The notes beneath the pieces are model-generated. The model searched no databases. It saw only the letters and a list, made by a program, of their open reading frames with translations, and was not told the DNA's origin. Shown piece after piece: positions 11,425 to 22,302 of a stretch of DNA of 64,000 nucleotides. The translations under genes were made by a program, and so were the position numbers. Positions within the stretch are counted from its first letter, which is position 1, and every line of letters begins with the position of its first letter. Source of the DNA: Metridium senile (taxonomy: Eukaryota; Cnidaria; Anthozoa; Actiniaria; Metridiidae); NCBI GenBank assembly GCA_949775045.1, contig OX459107.1, positions 16,440,218 to 16,504,217 of the forward strand, read 5' to 3'.

Positions 11425-11495
11425 TCATCGGGGTTTCAAACCCATGCACGTGGTACAAATGGTGTGCTCACATTGGTTGATTAGCTCATGAATTA
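11425..11495 (-). other. Weak tRNA-like segment on the minus strand
   Basis: On the minus strand a tgagctaatcaacc A-box-like word precedes gggtttgaaaccccg, which resembles a B box. Spacing is roughly tRNA-like, but stems are not convincing. It may be a second SINE head or chance. Confidence 0.2.
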
Positions 11496-11499
11496 TTAA

Positions 11500-13080
11500 T
11501 GAGTTTGAGAATGAAATATAACGATCAAATTGTAATAAAATGAGCGATGTTTTTTTGCAATTAGATAAATGGGAAATTGCATGGTTTAGTTTTACATCAT
11601 ATTCTAAATTTGGTATCCCCAAATATCTCTAAATTCGTCCTTCAGATTTCGATGGTAAAAAAGGTAAAGGCAGAATAAGGCATTTCCCTACACAATGCAG
11701 TTGAAGGATAACATTCAATTTTGAGTTCAATCAGCTGTGACGTCATTACCACGCGATGTGCCTTACGATCTCCTTGAAAATAATATCCTATTTTAATTTA
11801 ACTTATATGTATGAGATCTATTCTATTAGATGGAAATCGCAATCAAGCTCTAAAAGTATATTTAGTTCAACGTCTGAAGGTACTTGTGAAAAGGTATTTG
11901 GTCGAGTCACCTCGACATAACCGACCATACAACCGCAGATGGGCAAATAATACGACATTGATATACACTAAAACTAGATCAAACATTTGTTTTCCTATTC
12001 CTCTTAAATCTATGTATAGTTTAAACATCTTCAAAGCGAAAAAAAACGCCTAAATACAAATAAAGACTTTATGTTTAACTTGAATGTCTGAAATATGATA
12101 AACTATATATGTTTGCAAATCAAGATTCCACGATTTTATGTTGAATTTTGCTGCAAAATCACCTTAAAACGATGCAAACTCCAACAGACATACTGTTTTC
12201 TTGATCTCTCTAAATTTGCACATATAAATGTTACAAGTTTCATCACAGTAACCTCTGCCTAAAGCTAATCTGTGAAACTCACTCTCAACAGTTAAAACCT
12301 TTAAGCTTTACATTTGAAACATTAGCAGCTAGAAAACAAACTTTCATTATAGAAATTTTAGTTGACGCTAATAGAAAGGCCAATGTGTAACACGAGCTAA
12401 ATTTGAATTTGACGAGAGAGTTGCAATTAATGTACATGTAATAAGTGAGGCCAAAGTCGAGTTGGATTATAATGATATGGTTACGATTACAATCTACGCT
12501 AGTATATTGCAGTTGAGATTAAAGTTTATTTCGAAATAATAGCTTCGTTTTGTAAAACCAAAATAACACTAGATATATTTGTAGCTTGTGATTATTTATA
12601 CAACATTAATATACTAAATACGCTGTTGAAGCTCTAGTGAAATGATTGCCTAATGTGCCCTATTTCTCAAGGATTGAGAACAATTTCTAAGATCTCACTT
12701 GTATGAAATGTAAAACTAAAAGAACAGAAATTGCAATGCCATGTTTGTAATTTTCACTTCCGAAAGAGGAAGATTTGAAAAAACGAATATCTACCTAAAT
12801 TAAAGCAATTGTAATTCCACAATAACCGGTTTGTAGCAAAACGAATAATGTGTACAACTGTCACAGTCGTATAGCCTTTGAATATTTGAATCATACAACA
12901 ATACTTCAAAACAATTATGTTCATAGTCATCAAATAGATACAGATACTATTATAAGCAAAATGATTATATTTTACTTCACATTCGTTATCTCAAATAGTG
13001 GCAAATTCTATACGCTCAATACATATTTGGAATCAAAACACTGAATCATAAGTTAGTGCTTGAGTATTCTATTTGTTTGA
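11500..13080. other. Unassigned AT-rich region
   Basis: About 1.6 kb of AT-rich sequence. Short open frames (for example 11811-12053 and 12850-13044, plus strand) show no recognisable motif and no splice-site support. I see no repeats longer than a few bases. Confidence 0.5.
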
Positions 13081-14045
13081 ACTTCCTTCATCCGATTTCA
13101 GTGATAAAAGCTATGATCACGAAAAATATTCTACATTTTGCATTATAAATAATAAGTCATCTTCTGGTTTACCATACTTGTATGAAATGTTGTTAAATTA
13201 AAGCTTTAATACACGTTATCTATGCAAATCAAAAATGAATACCATCTATTCAAAGCAATATTTAAAGAGCTTGACTTTGTTTTTGTTTTTTAATTTCAAG
13301 GACAAGCGCGGACGCAGGTCCCCACAATACGAATACACGCTCGTTAATGCACGAGTACTATTTGATTGACCTTTCCATGACCCGATGTCAGTGATAAGGC
13401 AAAAAAAAATTGAATAAATAAAATAACCAATCACGAAAAACTATCCATGTTGCTTTATAAATAATGAGTCATCTTATGGTTTATCATATTAATTTGTATG
13501 AAATAAATAAATATTACCTTATCAAAACAATACTCAAAGAGCCTGAAGTTTTAATTTTGGCAAAGCACTTTGTCGAAGAAATAAAATAACTAATCACGAA
13601 AAATTATTCATTTCGAGTTATATATAATGAGTCATATTCTGGTTTATCATATTTATATGAAAATGTTGTTATAGCTTTAAATTAACACTCGTTTTCTATA
13701 TGTAAATAAAAAAATAATACTATCATATCAAAACAATACTCAAGGAACGTGACGTTTTGTTTTTGGCCAAGCAGATTGAACAAATGAAATAACTAATTAC
13801 GAAAAAGTATCCATTTTGCATTATAAATAATGAGTTATACTGTAGCTTATGTGTGTAAGAAATGTTCTTAAAGCTTTGAAACACGTTGTGTATGCAAATC
13901 AAAAATAAATACCATCAAATCAAAACAACACCGAAAGAGCGCAACTTTGTTATTTGATTTAAAGGACAAGCGGGGAGGCAGGGTCGACATTATACGAAAT
14001 TACACGAAATTACACGGTCGTTAATGCAGAAGTACTATGCGATTG
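13081..14045 (-). repeat. AT-rich dispersed satellite in inverted orientation
   Basis: The family of 3660-7595 returns as reverse complement: cattataaataatgagtca, gttaaattaaagctttaa, aacacgttgtctatgcaaat-like and tcaaggacaagcgcggacgc words (about 13300 and 13960). The two arrays therefore face each other across about 5.5 kb that holds the minisatellite, the hairpin and the SINE-like segment. Confidence 0.75.
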
Positions 14046-14862
14046 ATTATATAATCGATTAAGGGTTAAACGTTGTAAACTCTAACCTTTACGTACACCC
14101 TAAGAACTAACCCTTACGTCAACCCTAACCCTATTAACGTTAAACCTTTCAAACACTAACCCCAATCAAATAAGGGCTTATATGATATAAATCGTAACCG
14201 TAACCCAACCCTAACCCCTTCAGGGTGAAACGGTTGAAAATTTAACCCTAAACGTTAAAGTTGTAAATTTTAACCCAACCCTAACCCTTAAGGATAAAAT
14301 GTTGTAATTACCAACCCCAACGCAAACTCTAAGGTAGCCACAACCCCTTAAGGGTCAAATATTGAAAACCCTAACCTATGAAGGGTTAAACGTTGTAAGC
14401 CCTAAACCCTCAAGGGTTGAAGGATACAAACCCTTACGTCAACCGTAACCCTATTTAGGGTTAAACATTCCAAAGGCTAACCCCAATGAAGTAAGGGTTT
14501 ATATGATATAAATCCTAACCTTAACCCAACCCTAACCCATTCAGGGTGAAACGATTGAAACCTTAACCCTAAACGTTTAAGGGTTAAACGTTGTAAAATC
14601 TAACCCAACCGTAACCCTTAAGGGTTAGTTGTCAAAATTACTAACCCCAACCCTAAGGTAACCCCAACCCTTTAAGGGTTAAATGGTGAAAACCCTTACC
14701 CTAGCTAATGAAGGGTTAAACGTCGGAAATGGTAACCCGTTAAGATTTGAATGATAGAAACCCTAACTCAACCCTAACTGGTTAAGGGTGGAATGTGGGA
14801 AACCCTAACCCTAACCATATCGCCAACCCTAACCCTAACCCGTAACCCTAAACCCTAACCCT
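14046..14862 (-). repeat. Decayed telomeric (CCCTAA-type) repeats with a 321-bp higher order
   Basis: The block is filled with aaccctaaccc words and their one-base variants, mixed with gggttaaacgttgtaaa-type units. The marker ttatatgatataaatc, with its surroundings, appears at 14178 and again at 14499, so a 321-bp segment is duplicated. It becomes regular CCCTAA just before 14862. I interpret it as old interstitial telomeric DNA that has partly become a satellite. Confidence 0.85.
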
Positions 14863-15000
14863 TAGGGTTTAGGGTTAGGGTTAGGGTTAGGGTTAGGGTT
14901 AGGGTTAGGGTTAGGGTTTAGGGTTTAGGGTTTAGGGTTTAGGGTTTAGGGTTAGGGTTAGGGTTAGGGTTAGGGTTAGGGTTAGGGTTAGGGTTAGGGT
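14863..15000 (+). repeat. TTAGGG array, left border of the tandem element
   Basis: About 138 bp of ttaggg with some tttaggg units reads left to right. It is preceded directly by CCCTAA-oriented repeats, giving a head-to-head switch at about 14862. The last repeat runs straight into unit 1 (gggttagggt, then aaacctgaac). Confidence 0.95.
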
Positions 15001-15042
15001 AAACCTGAACAAGGGTAGTTAAGAAGCAACAAACATACTTAC

Positions 15043-17265
15043 CACAAAAAGGAAATTTCCACTATCATCATTGACTAATTTTGATCTATGTGTTCTGAGG
15101 TATTCTTTTAAGACGATGCTGATTTCATGATTTGGCTGATGATAAAAATAAAAATGAAGCAAAAAGCATTAATGAATGAATGCATAACAAATGTGAGCAT
15201 TCATGGCTTTAATAATAATACTACACTTAGTTAATGAGGGGAAAAAACAACACTTTACAGCCAAGACTGATTAACTTGTGGCCCTCCTATCTAAAAATCA
15301 ATAAACTTAACAATATAATTTAGTATCCTAATCTAATAGAAGAAAATGTTTTTAAATAGGCTGGTAATGAGTTCCATAGTTTGGTAGTTTTAACTATAAA
15401 TGTTCTACCTCCTCAGTCTCTCTTTTATAGCGAGGGCAACATATGCAATCAAGGAACACTTATTGAATTTTTACTACATCAAAAAATGGTATCCAGTTGA
15501 ATTTCTTAAATAAGCAAACAGTACTTTCATTGCAGAGGATTACACAAACCAATGACATTAATCATTCCCATCAAAGAAAAAGGTCAACTTGCCTGTAATT
15601 TTGTAGTGTCGCAACCATAGGTTTTTACGGTCTTGTAATTTTGAAATGTGAAAGTTACTCCACCAAGCTGATCAAGAGCTACAACGTTCCTTTTGGCCAA
15701 TTGAGGGCTGCTTGGAGTGAGATTTGGCGGTAAGACTTCCAAGGTGCGTATCTCGAGTGCTCTGGCTGGTGGCATCTGTGTATACATAGTAAGTAGCAAC
15801 AAATCAGAGCTCTCGGTGGCTTTAGCAAGTGTCGATCTAGCCATGTCTACTCGGTGCCTCTGTAGGTCAACTGACTTGACTATCTCCGGCCTATCAGAAA
15901 AGGATAATAACAATATTAATAAACTTGATATTAATTACACTTAATATAATTTGTTTGATTTCAGTTCTTTTGATTGACATATACGCTATCAACTGATGAG
16001 ATGATGTTTATTCATTGATTTCACTGAAAATAAGAAACTGAAATAAGCAGTTGCATATGGTGATATAGATCAACTTTGTAATATTGGCACTAACCAATCT
16101 AGCCATTTATTTCGTTCTTCTAATTCTTCCTTTGTCGACGGCCTTTCTGCATAGGCTTTCCTCTGGAAAAATGCAACCTGAGCACGCAGTCGATTGATGA
16201 CTTGGATGCCCTTGTAGTCTGGCGAAGCTTCCGGGTGTAGAAATTTGGCAGGGTAGAGTAGGGCGGCTGCATGGTTGGATATCGTAGCTGGTGCCAGGCC
16301 TCTATCTTCCTGTTGTTGTTGAAAAATATGAAAATGAAAATTTATTGCTACATCATTCATGCAAATGTTCCTACTCATCCACTGTGATAATGAAATAATA
16401 ATGACAACTATTGTCCTGAGATAATTGTCACATAAATACAACCATTACAATACAATTAACCTACCTTCAAATAGGTCAGGTACTTTTCAATCACTGTTTC
16501 CCGCAAAAACAAATCTGTCGTGATAGTGTGTTTCAGGTGGTTTTTGGCGAAACCCAGGAAGCCTGCAAGCCAAGTGAACAGAGGAATTTTAGAACTAGAA
16601 AAATTCAAGTGTCACATTTCATACTTGAAATATCTTTGTAGCTAGGCACATAGAAATGGATCATGAAATTGATTGAAACTGGCTCAATTGCTCAGGTTTG
16701 AATGGTACATGTGGTTGTCTAATAATAAACAATCGATTTACTTACAGAAAAGTCTTTCTTCGGCCTTGTCCATTGTGCTAGGCGAAATTGGCCCTCTGTT
16801 ACGTTGCAAATTGACTTCTTTGAGGAAATAGAGACGTAGTTGTTCCATGAAGGTAGTTATTGGTTCAGAGAGTTCTGACTTGGATAGGGCGTACTTTAGT
16901 GGTCTTGGTTCAGTAAGGGGTTCGCTAGCAGTGCTTTGGGGGTGTGGTTCGAATGCTTCTTGTCCAGATAGGGTTGTTGTGGCTTGTCCAGAACTTAGAA
17001 CTGTATCTAGTTGGTGTGCTTTGGCAGGAGGTACTTGAGATAAGTTTGGCATGCTTTTGTTGTGATAAACTGGGGCAGTACTAGTACTCGTTGTGCGATG
17101 AAGTTCGTCCCATTTTGAGATGGGATAGAGGTTCTGTATTGGGCTGTAAATAGTATGGACCTCGTGTTGTTTGCAGTTGCGTTCGTCGTCACTACCATGA
17201 GCATCGCTTTCGTCGGATGAAATATAATTTGCTATGATGGAGCAACTGAATTGATCGTCGTCCAT
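15043..17265 (-). pseudogene. Recombinase gene, 5' half only (exons 1-5, unit 1)
   Basis: Exons are 16746-17265, 16465-16562, 16095-16309, 15593-15890 and 15043-15135, with the same splice sites as the complete copies. They encode residues 1-408, including the core-binding domain, catalytic Arg I and the beta-strand Lys. The donor of exon 5 (gtaagt) is present, but downstream there are only TTAGGG repeats and decayed telomeric DNA instead of exons 6-7. The second Arg, the His and the Tyr nucleophile are therefore missing. Its promoter is intact, so a transcript could form and read (CCCUAA)n. It is not decayed by mutation: it is incomplete because it is the outermost unit. Confidence 0.85.
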
Positions 17266-17379
17266 TATCTGGCTTTCTCTCTCGTGGTTTGTCTACGGCA
17301 AAAGCTGAAAGGTATAAGAACGGTGGCAACTGGTTTGTAACTTGAAGCAAGCTAAATTTGAGACTTGTCACCTACAGCT

Positions 17380-17402
17380 CGTAGTATTTATACTACGATT
17401 GG
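17380..17402 (-). promoter_or_regulatory. Recombinase promoter: palindromic TATA box and CCAAT box (unit 1)
   Basis: On the minus strand, CCAAT (17398-17402) is followed by GTATAAATAC (17384-17393), about 120 bp before the recombinase ATG at 17265. The TATA element lies in an 18-bp inverted repeat (cgtagtatttatactacg, 17380-17397). Further upstream (17552-17586) is a four-fold aaaactgtg repeat next to GC-rich cgcgc words. Confidence 0.6.
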
Positions 17403-18439
17403 GTGGGTATCGACTGCTGACTCGTAAGGCGCGCGGTCGTTTGTTGTGAAAAGTTTGATGGGCTTTTTCGTCAGGTTGTGGTGCAGCTGTGTGAGTGTCA
17501 CGACTGTTGGGAGATTGCTTGTGATGTAAAGCGCGCAAAAAAGCAGTTTTTAAAACTGTGAAAACTGTGTAAAACTGTGAAAACTGCAAATATTGAGTCC
17601 GGAAGCGCGGGCTAGCTGTGGCGGGTCGCGCGCAAAGCACGTCGGGATATGTGTTCATTGGAGATTTGCACGTAGCGAAACGTACGAGCTGTCATGTTTT
17701 TAAAATTGTTGTTATTTACTACTGAGATGTGAACTGGATCAATGTCAAGTATATGCTTTGGTAAGGATGATGTTTATTATTATTATAAAAACATTATAAT
17801 CTATTTTATATTGGATATAATTCTGATGCTAAAATGTTGATCAATCCATTTAAAGTTTAAATGTCTGTAAAGTTTGCATTTGATTGGGTGTTTTTTTTAT
17901 CAGTGATATATATATTGTACACTGCCCAATTAGATCCTATTTATATCTTGGTCTAGTATTAAAATTATTATTATTGTTGTTGTTATTATTATTATTATTA
18001 GTGATACTGCAGTTGTCAATGGCTATAGAAATGGAAAGAATTCTGATCTGCAGGAACATAATTCATATAAGAACATAATTCTAATAGCTAGCTGTATGAA
18101 TTAAAGCATACACGCTGCATGCAATCATGCGACTTGCATTGCATGCATGAATGAATAAATGCAAATTCTCAATTATTACTATAACAATTTGAAGTATATA
18201 AATAACACATGATAACAATTCGACCGATGCTAATATCTTTATTTTGTTGTAAATTATATGTTTACGTACAGTTCAAAGTATTGATTGTAGCTAGAGTCTA
18301 ATAGATAACTATTTTCATAATGTAAACGGGCCCCTGAAGGCATGATCAATGACATTGAATTATGTAAGTATCATTTTAAAGCTCAATAACTATAGAATAT
18401 GTCTACAGGTGTAATTTGCTGTTAAGAAATATGAGACAT
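17403..18439. other. Recombinase upstream region and AT-rich spacer (unit 1)
   Basis: 17403-17700 is GC-richer with several cgcgc words and the aaaactgtg repeat at 17552-17586, and probably holds distal promoter elements. A 96-codon minus frame here (17368-17658) overlaps the TATA box and is unlikely to be coding. 17700-18439 is AT-rich with a short (tta)n run at 17967-18000 and gcatgcatg words. No gene is seen. The same stretch occurs at 30697-31733 and 44075-45111. Confidence 0.45.
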
Positions 18440-18586
18440 TTAATTGTCTTGTCAGCTTTTCTGCTTAATGTCGATCTAGATAAACTTTTGGAGTTGATGC
18501 TGTTATTCAACAAAGCCTGACGTACACGGTTTTAGATGTGTACTAATAATATTGACATTAAGCAGAAAAGTTGACAATACAATTAA
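18440..18586. repeat. Hairpin with 33-bp arms (unit 1)
   Basis: Arms 18440-18472 (ttaattgtcttgtcagcttt...) and 18554-18586 are near-perfect reverse complements around about 81 bp. It is probably a small non-autonomous transposon. Copies lie at 31734-31880 and 45112-45258. Confidence 0.7.
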
Positions 18587-18647
18587 AGGTTATGTAGATC
18601 TCTTTATACATTATAAGTTCTTTAAAATGTAATTCTTGAATTTTAAA

Positions 18648-18775
18648 GGTTCCCATTCTACCATTTCAATCTGTATACTTATGCAAATATTTGTGCTAGA
18701 CACAATCAGAGTATATTATTTCTGAAGTGTGCATCAACACGATTTGCATAAACTGTACAGATTTAAATGGGAACC
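18648..18775. repeat. Hairpin with ggttcccatt termini (unit 1)
   Basis: Terminal ggttcccatt and aatgggaacc, plus inner atgcaaat and atttgcat, are inverted copies. The structure is about 128 bp, probably a MITE. Copies lie at 31942-32069 and 45320-45447. Confidence 0.65.
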
Positions 18776-19090
18776 TGTTATTGATATTTGCTATCGTATG
18801 TGTTGGTTGCAGACTACACTGAAGTTATGGCCGGCACTATAGATGTATATGCATGCAGGTATGTTAATGGTCTGACATCATTAATCTGAGTATATAATCA
18901 ACTTCTACAGTCTGTAGTACAGTACCAATGATGGGAACCTGTTATTAATATTTGCTATCGTATGTGTTGGTTGCAGACTACACTGAAGTTATGGCCGGCA
19001 CTATAGATGTATATGCATGCAGGTATGTTAATGATCTGACATCATTAATCTGAGTATATAATCAACTTCTACAGTCTGTAGTACCAATGA
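18768..19090 (+). repeat. 164-bp tandem duplication containing a 46-bp exon-like block (unit 1)
   Basis: Copies start at 18768 and 18932. Each contains ttggttgcag, a 46-bp block (18813-18858 and 18977-19022), then gtatgt, which are strong plus-strand splice signals. The block holds an ATG in fair context (gttatggcc) opening MAGTIDVYACR. It may be a duplicated first coding microexon, but I could not connect it to a downstream frame. Copies lie at 32062-32384 and 45440-45762. Confidence 0.5.
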
Positions 19091-19316
19091 ACTTAACACT
19101 TTGTTCGCATCGTAGAGCCTTATAATAGTTCTAATTCTATTTGTTATGATTGATTGATATACTCAGTAGTACATCAATGAGCTATGCAAATTGGAAGCTA
19201 GAAAAGTGAGCTTACATTTTTCCACGTAGACCTAGAGTACAGTAGTTGCTGTCAAAATATTTGAAAGAAACAACTAACAACACAACCATAGACGTGTTTG
19301 CTTATTTTGGCCTTTG

Positions 19317-19611
19317 ACTTAATTTGGCTACACACTCGGACAGTGAATTTATCCAATTTATCGTGTGACCGTCAATACTGCAATATAGCTTTCAAAATTG
19401 TATCGTGATGCCCATAGTGTGTGTGTGTGTGTGTTTTTCCCTTCTTATTACCCAAACTGATGGATTGATGCACACGTACACTATATGTGGGATGGGGGTG
19501 ATAAGGTAACAGGGTTAGTAGCACTTACCTTGTAGTAATGGCTAACACTATATGCTTACCTTAGTTGTAATAATTCTTTTTTAGACTACATCATATATTC
19601 CTAATCAATAT
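19317..19611. repeat. 295-bp duplicated segment, copy A (unit 1)
   Basis: It starts acttaatttggctacac and ends cctaatcaatat. It matches 20419-20712 almost base for base. Copy A includes the left end of the MITE that starts at 19440. Counterparts: 32611-32905 and 45989-46283. Confidence 0.85.
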
Positions 19612-19847
19612 GATCAATATGTGATGTAGTCTAGCTTATTACCTTATATCACCCTAGCTATAGTGACAGTACTACATGATGTAGTCTTACTATTGCTATC
19701 ACCTTATTACCCCTGTATATAGTGTTTGCCAGGTCTGTATGTACTTTGTTTCATTGGTCAGTGAAAACCATTCTACTAACATGAGCTTGGTTTTATGAAG
19801 TTGTCTGTCACACAACTCTCATGACCACCGTGTGGGTAATAAGAAGG
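19440..19847. mobile_element. 408-bp MITE with 15-bp terminal inverted repeats (unit 1)
   Basis: ccttcttattaccca (19440-19454) and tgggtaataagaagg (19833-19847) are exact inverted copies. Internal gactacatcatat and atgtgatgtagtc words add further hairpins. It has no coding frame. Copies lie at 32734-33141 and 46112-46519. A right-truncated copy lies within 20419-20712. Confidence 0.7.
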
Positions 19848-20418
19848 AAATCATTTCTATCTTGGGCTCTCAAGCATGTCGATTAAGGCCAGCTGGGTGT
19901 TTGAACATGGACCGAACACAATACTCAGTCTACCTATTTCAATTAACGTTGTCCATTGTCTGGAATGGTTGATCTGAGGTTGATTTGTAAAAAATGCCAT
20001 TGGTCAAACAGTCTTTTGCCAAACATGCATCTCTTAAACAATCAAGCCTGCGTCGAATGGTGTCATGTATTGTACTGTGTACAAGTATTAAATAGAGAAA
20101 CTACACAACAAGTTCTGTAAGTGCGAACTGTGTCTTTGTTGAAGTAATAATTCTTACACGAGGTATCTAGTCACGTGATGCATAAATTAGCATACATTAA
20201 CATACATTACAAATGGCACTGCTCTTTTGTCATGCTACGTTGAGTTTGCATTGAACACATCACGAGCCACAAGTGTGCCACTCAACGTGCGAAAACTCAT
20301 CAAAACCACGACAGTCACTTCAGCTAATTAGGCGTCTGACCCAGCTGGCCTCACTCAACATGCTTGATCTCTCCACACTTTACACCGAACATGCTAATGT
20401 GTACACCCTTTCCGAGAA

Positions 20419-20712
20419 ACTTAATTTGGCTACACCCTCGGACAGTGAATTTATCCAATTTATTGTGTGACCGTCAATACTGCAATATAGCTTTCAAAAT
20501 TGTATCGTGATGCCCATAGTGTGTGTGTGTGTGTTTTTCCCTTCTTATTACCCAAACTGATGGATTGATGCACACGTACACTATATGTGGGATGGGGGTG
20601 ATAAGGTAACAGGGTTAAGTAGCACTTACCCTGTAGTAATGGCTAACACTATATGCTTACCTTAGTTGTAATAATTCTTTTTTAGACTACATCATATATT
20701 CCTAATCAATAT
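20419..20712. repeat. 295-bp duplicated segment, copy B (unit 1)
   Basis: Second copy of 19317-19611, diverging after cctaatcaatat. Just upstream an open frame (20258-20470, plus) reads LTQLASLNMLDLSTLYTEHA and ends inside the duplication. It has no motif and no ATG near its start. Counterparts: 33713-34006 and 47091-47384. Confidence 0.8.
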
Positions 20713-20757
20713 TCTTTCCTCCTGCAAGACACGTAAATGTTTCCCCTTTAATTTCAG

Positions 20758-20990
20758 ACAGAATTACGCCTTGGAGATCTTGCGGCCTTCCGACCAGAAC
20801 AGGGACCAACCCCCAGAGAGCTGGGCTCTCTGCCAGCAGGGCAGAGCACAGCGATGAGCCTGCCGGCACTCACGATGGCACTGCACCTGTCTTTGCCACA
20901 GTGCAGTGCCTCGGAGAAGATGGTTCTGACCTCCTCTCCGGCCTGTTCCGACCTGGCCAGCCTGTGAGCAGCGGAGATGCCGTTACATAG
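20758..20990 (+). other. GC-rich exon-like island (unit 1)
   Basis: After a good plus-strand acceptor (cccctttaatttcag) the sequence is much more GC-rich than its surroundings for about 230 bp. One plus frame is open to a TAG at 20988 and includes VQCLGEDGSDLLSGLFRPGQ. The minus strand also has a fully open frame here. I do not recognise either. It may be the last exon of a plus-strand gene or captured host sequence. Copies lie at 34052-34284 and 47430-47662. Confidence 0.3.
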
Positions 20991-21374
20991 TTACAATTCT
21001 CTCATTGTCATGAAGAGGTTTTACCATTGCACTAACTGTACTTTCAGGGGGGGATTGGGGTACTCCCTTTGTCCAAGTGGTAGGGGTGATCGTCGGAGAT
21101 TTTTCGATTACTTTCTTCCATTCCTGGCTTTCATTCTGCAAGTCTCTAAAGTTATCGTTGCTCTTCTTCTTCTTCTTCGTCGTCTGACCTAGGTTATTTG
21201 TAACAAGGATATCACAAACTTCAAATTGAATAAAGATATCGATGACAAACGAAAACTAAAGGCGTGGATTCTGCGCGCGGGTATAAACAAGCCTGCTTGA
21301 AAAGTCTTTCAAAAATATTTGTCGCAGTCTTACGCCTGCAAAAGGATGTCGGTGTTTCTTCTCTTGATATCGAT

Positions 21375-22052
21375 TTATTCATAGGATATTTTGGTTGTAC
21401 GTGTTCGTGTTATATGACAATAACAAGTTGATGATAAAACAAACATCTCTTTTAAAAACGTGCAATAGATCAGAAAATGTGTTCGTATCACCTTTGCAGG
21501 CGTAAGAGTGTGTCCATTGGCTGCGACATTGATTATTGAAATAGGTTGTGTACTCACCCTCCAGCTCCCCCGACCCCTGCTTCCAGGTCGAAAAGAGCGC
21601 GGGACGTTCTATAGCTAGATCTGCAGAATAACAAATGATTACTCGTTACTTTGAACTTTTTAACTATAAACGCAACAACAGAGCCCCGGGCACCTCTGTA
21701 TGGAATGATTATACAATTAAAACGTTTGCTTAGAAAATTACAATAATTCACGTCAGTGATATTACCTTGAGTCGTCGTCTGCCTCTTCGGCCGCGTAGTA
21801 GGGCGTGTCCTGCGAGCAAAATTTCTAAATTAGTACGTATACTATTAAAAACACACTAGCGCATCGAATGGCATTTTTTCTTTTCTCGCATATTCGAATA
21901 CGAATAAGTAGTTTTTGTAGTCTGAACTCAAAATTTAAGTTGACATGTCTAAACCTAACACCTGTTATCACCTGATATTTCACTGAAGTTTATATAATAA
22001 AAGTGATTATTTTGACTTTATACCGCCTAGTCCTGGTGACAAAGGTGTCCAT
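21375..22052 (-). CDS. Candidate small spliced gene, unknown function (unit 1)
   Basis: Four blocks with good minus-strand splice sites: 22024-22052 (starts ATG, ends before gtataa), 21766-21809 (ctcgcag to gtaata), 21558-21620 (ttctgcag to gtgagt) and 21375-21520 (gtcgcag to a stop). Joined they give 93 codons beginning MDTFVTRTRRT, rich in Arg/Thr, with no known motif. The middle blocks are also open in another frame (DTPYYAAEEADDDSR, then SSYRTSRALFDLEAG). That frame continues into two further possible exons but has no start I can find. The exon boundaries look real. Which frame is used, if either, is undecided. Confidence 0.35.
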
Positions 22053-22302
22053 GCTTATAGTAATAATTCAGTATATAGTAATGTTGTTCTCACATGCAGT
22101 TCTCACGGCACTAGCTAGCTGAAAACACTGAATGAGACCAAATTCACCAGGGTTGAGCGCGCGTTGAGCTATTGCACAATATAATAGCTTTCAGACAGCT
22201 AGAAATTAGGTACAAATGTACACACCATATTCAAAATTTGTTTCTTTTTTTAATTATTTCTCTGGTGTAAGTGCACAAAAACATTTAAGTTAAAATTTAG
22301 AT

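Noticed and set aside
11811..12053. 80-codon plus-strand frame
   Set aside because: No recognisable domain, no splice or promoter support, AT-rich codons. Probably chance.
13246..13434. 62-codon minus-strand frame in the inverted satellite
   Set aside because: Falls wholly inside degenerate satellite copies and is not conserved between them.
14780..15000. Chromosome end-to-end fusion
   Set aside because: A fusion gives TTAGGG then CCCTAA on one strand. The order here is the reverse.
16847..17204. Plus-strand 63-codon and minus-strand 65-codon frames overlapping recombinase exon 1
   Set aside because: Alternative frames of the coding exon. The chosen frame is the one that splices into the full 611-codon protein.
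17368..17658. 96-codon minus-strand frame upstream of the recombinase (also 30662-30952 and 44040-44330)
   Set aside because: It covers the TATA and CCAAT boxes of the recombinase promoter and shows no domain. More likely upstream regulatory DNA.
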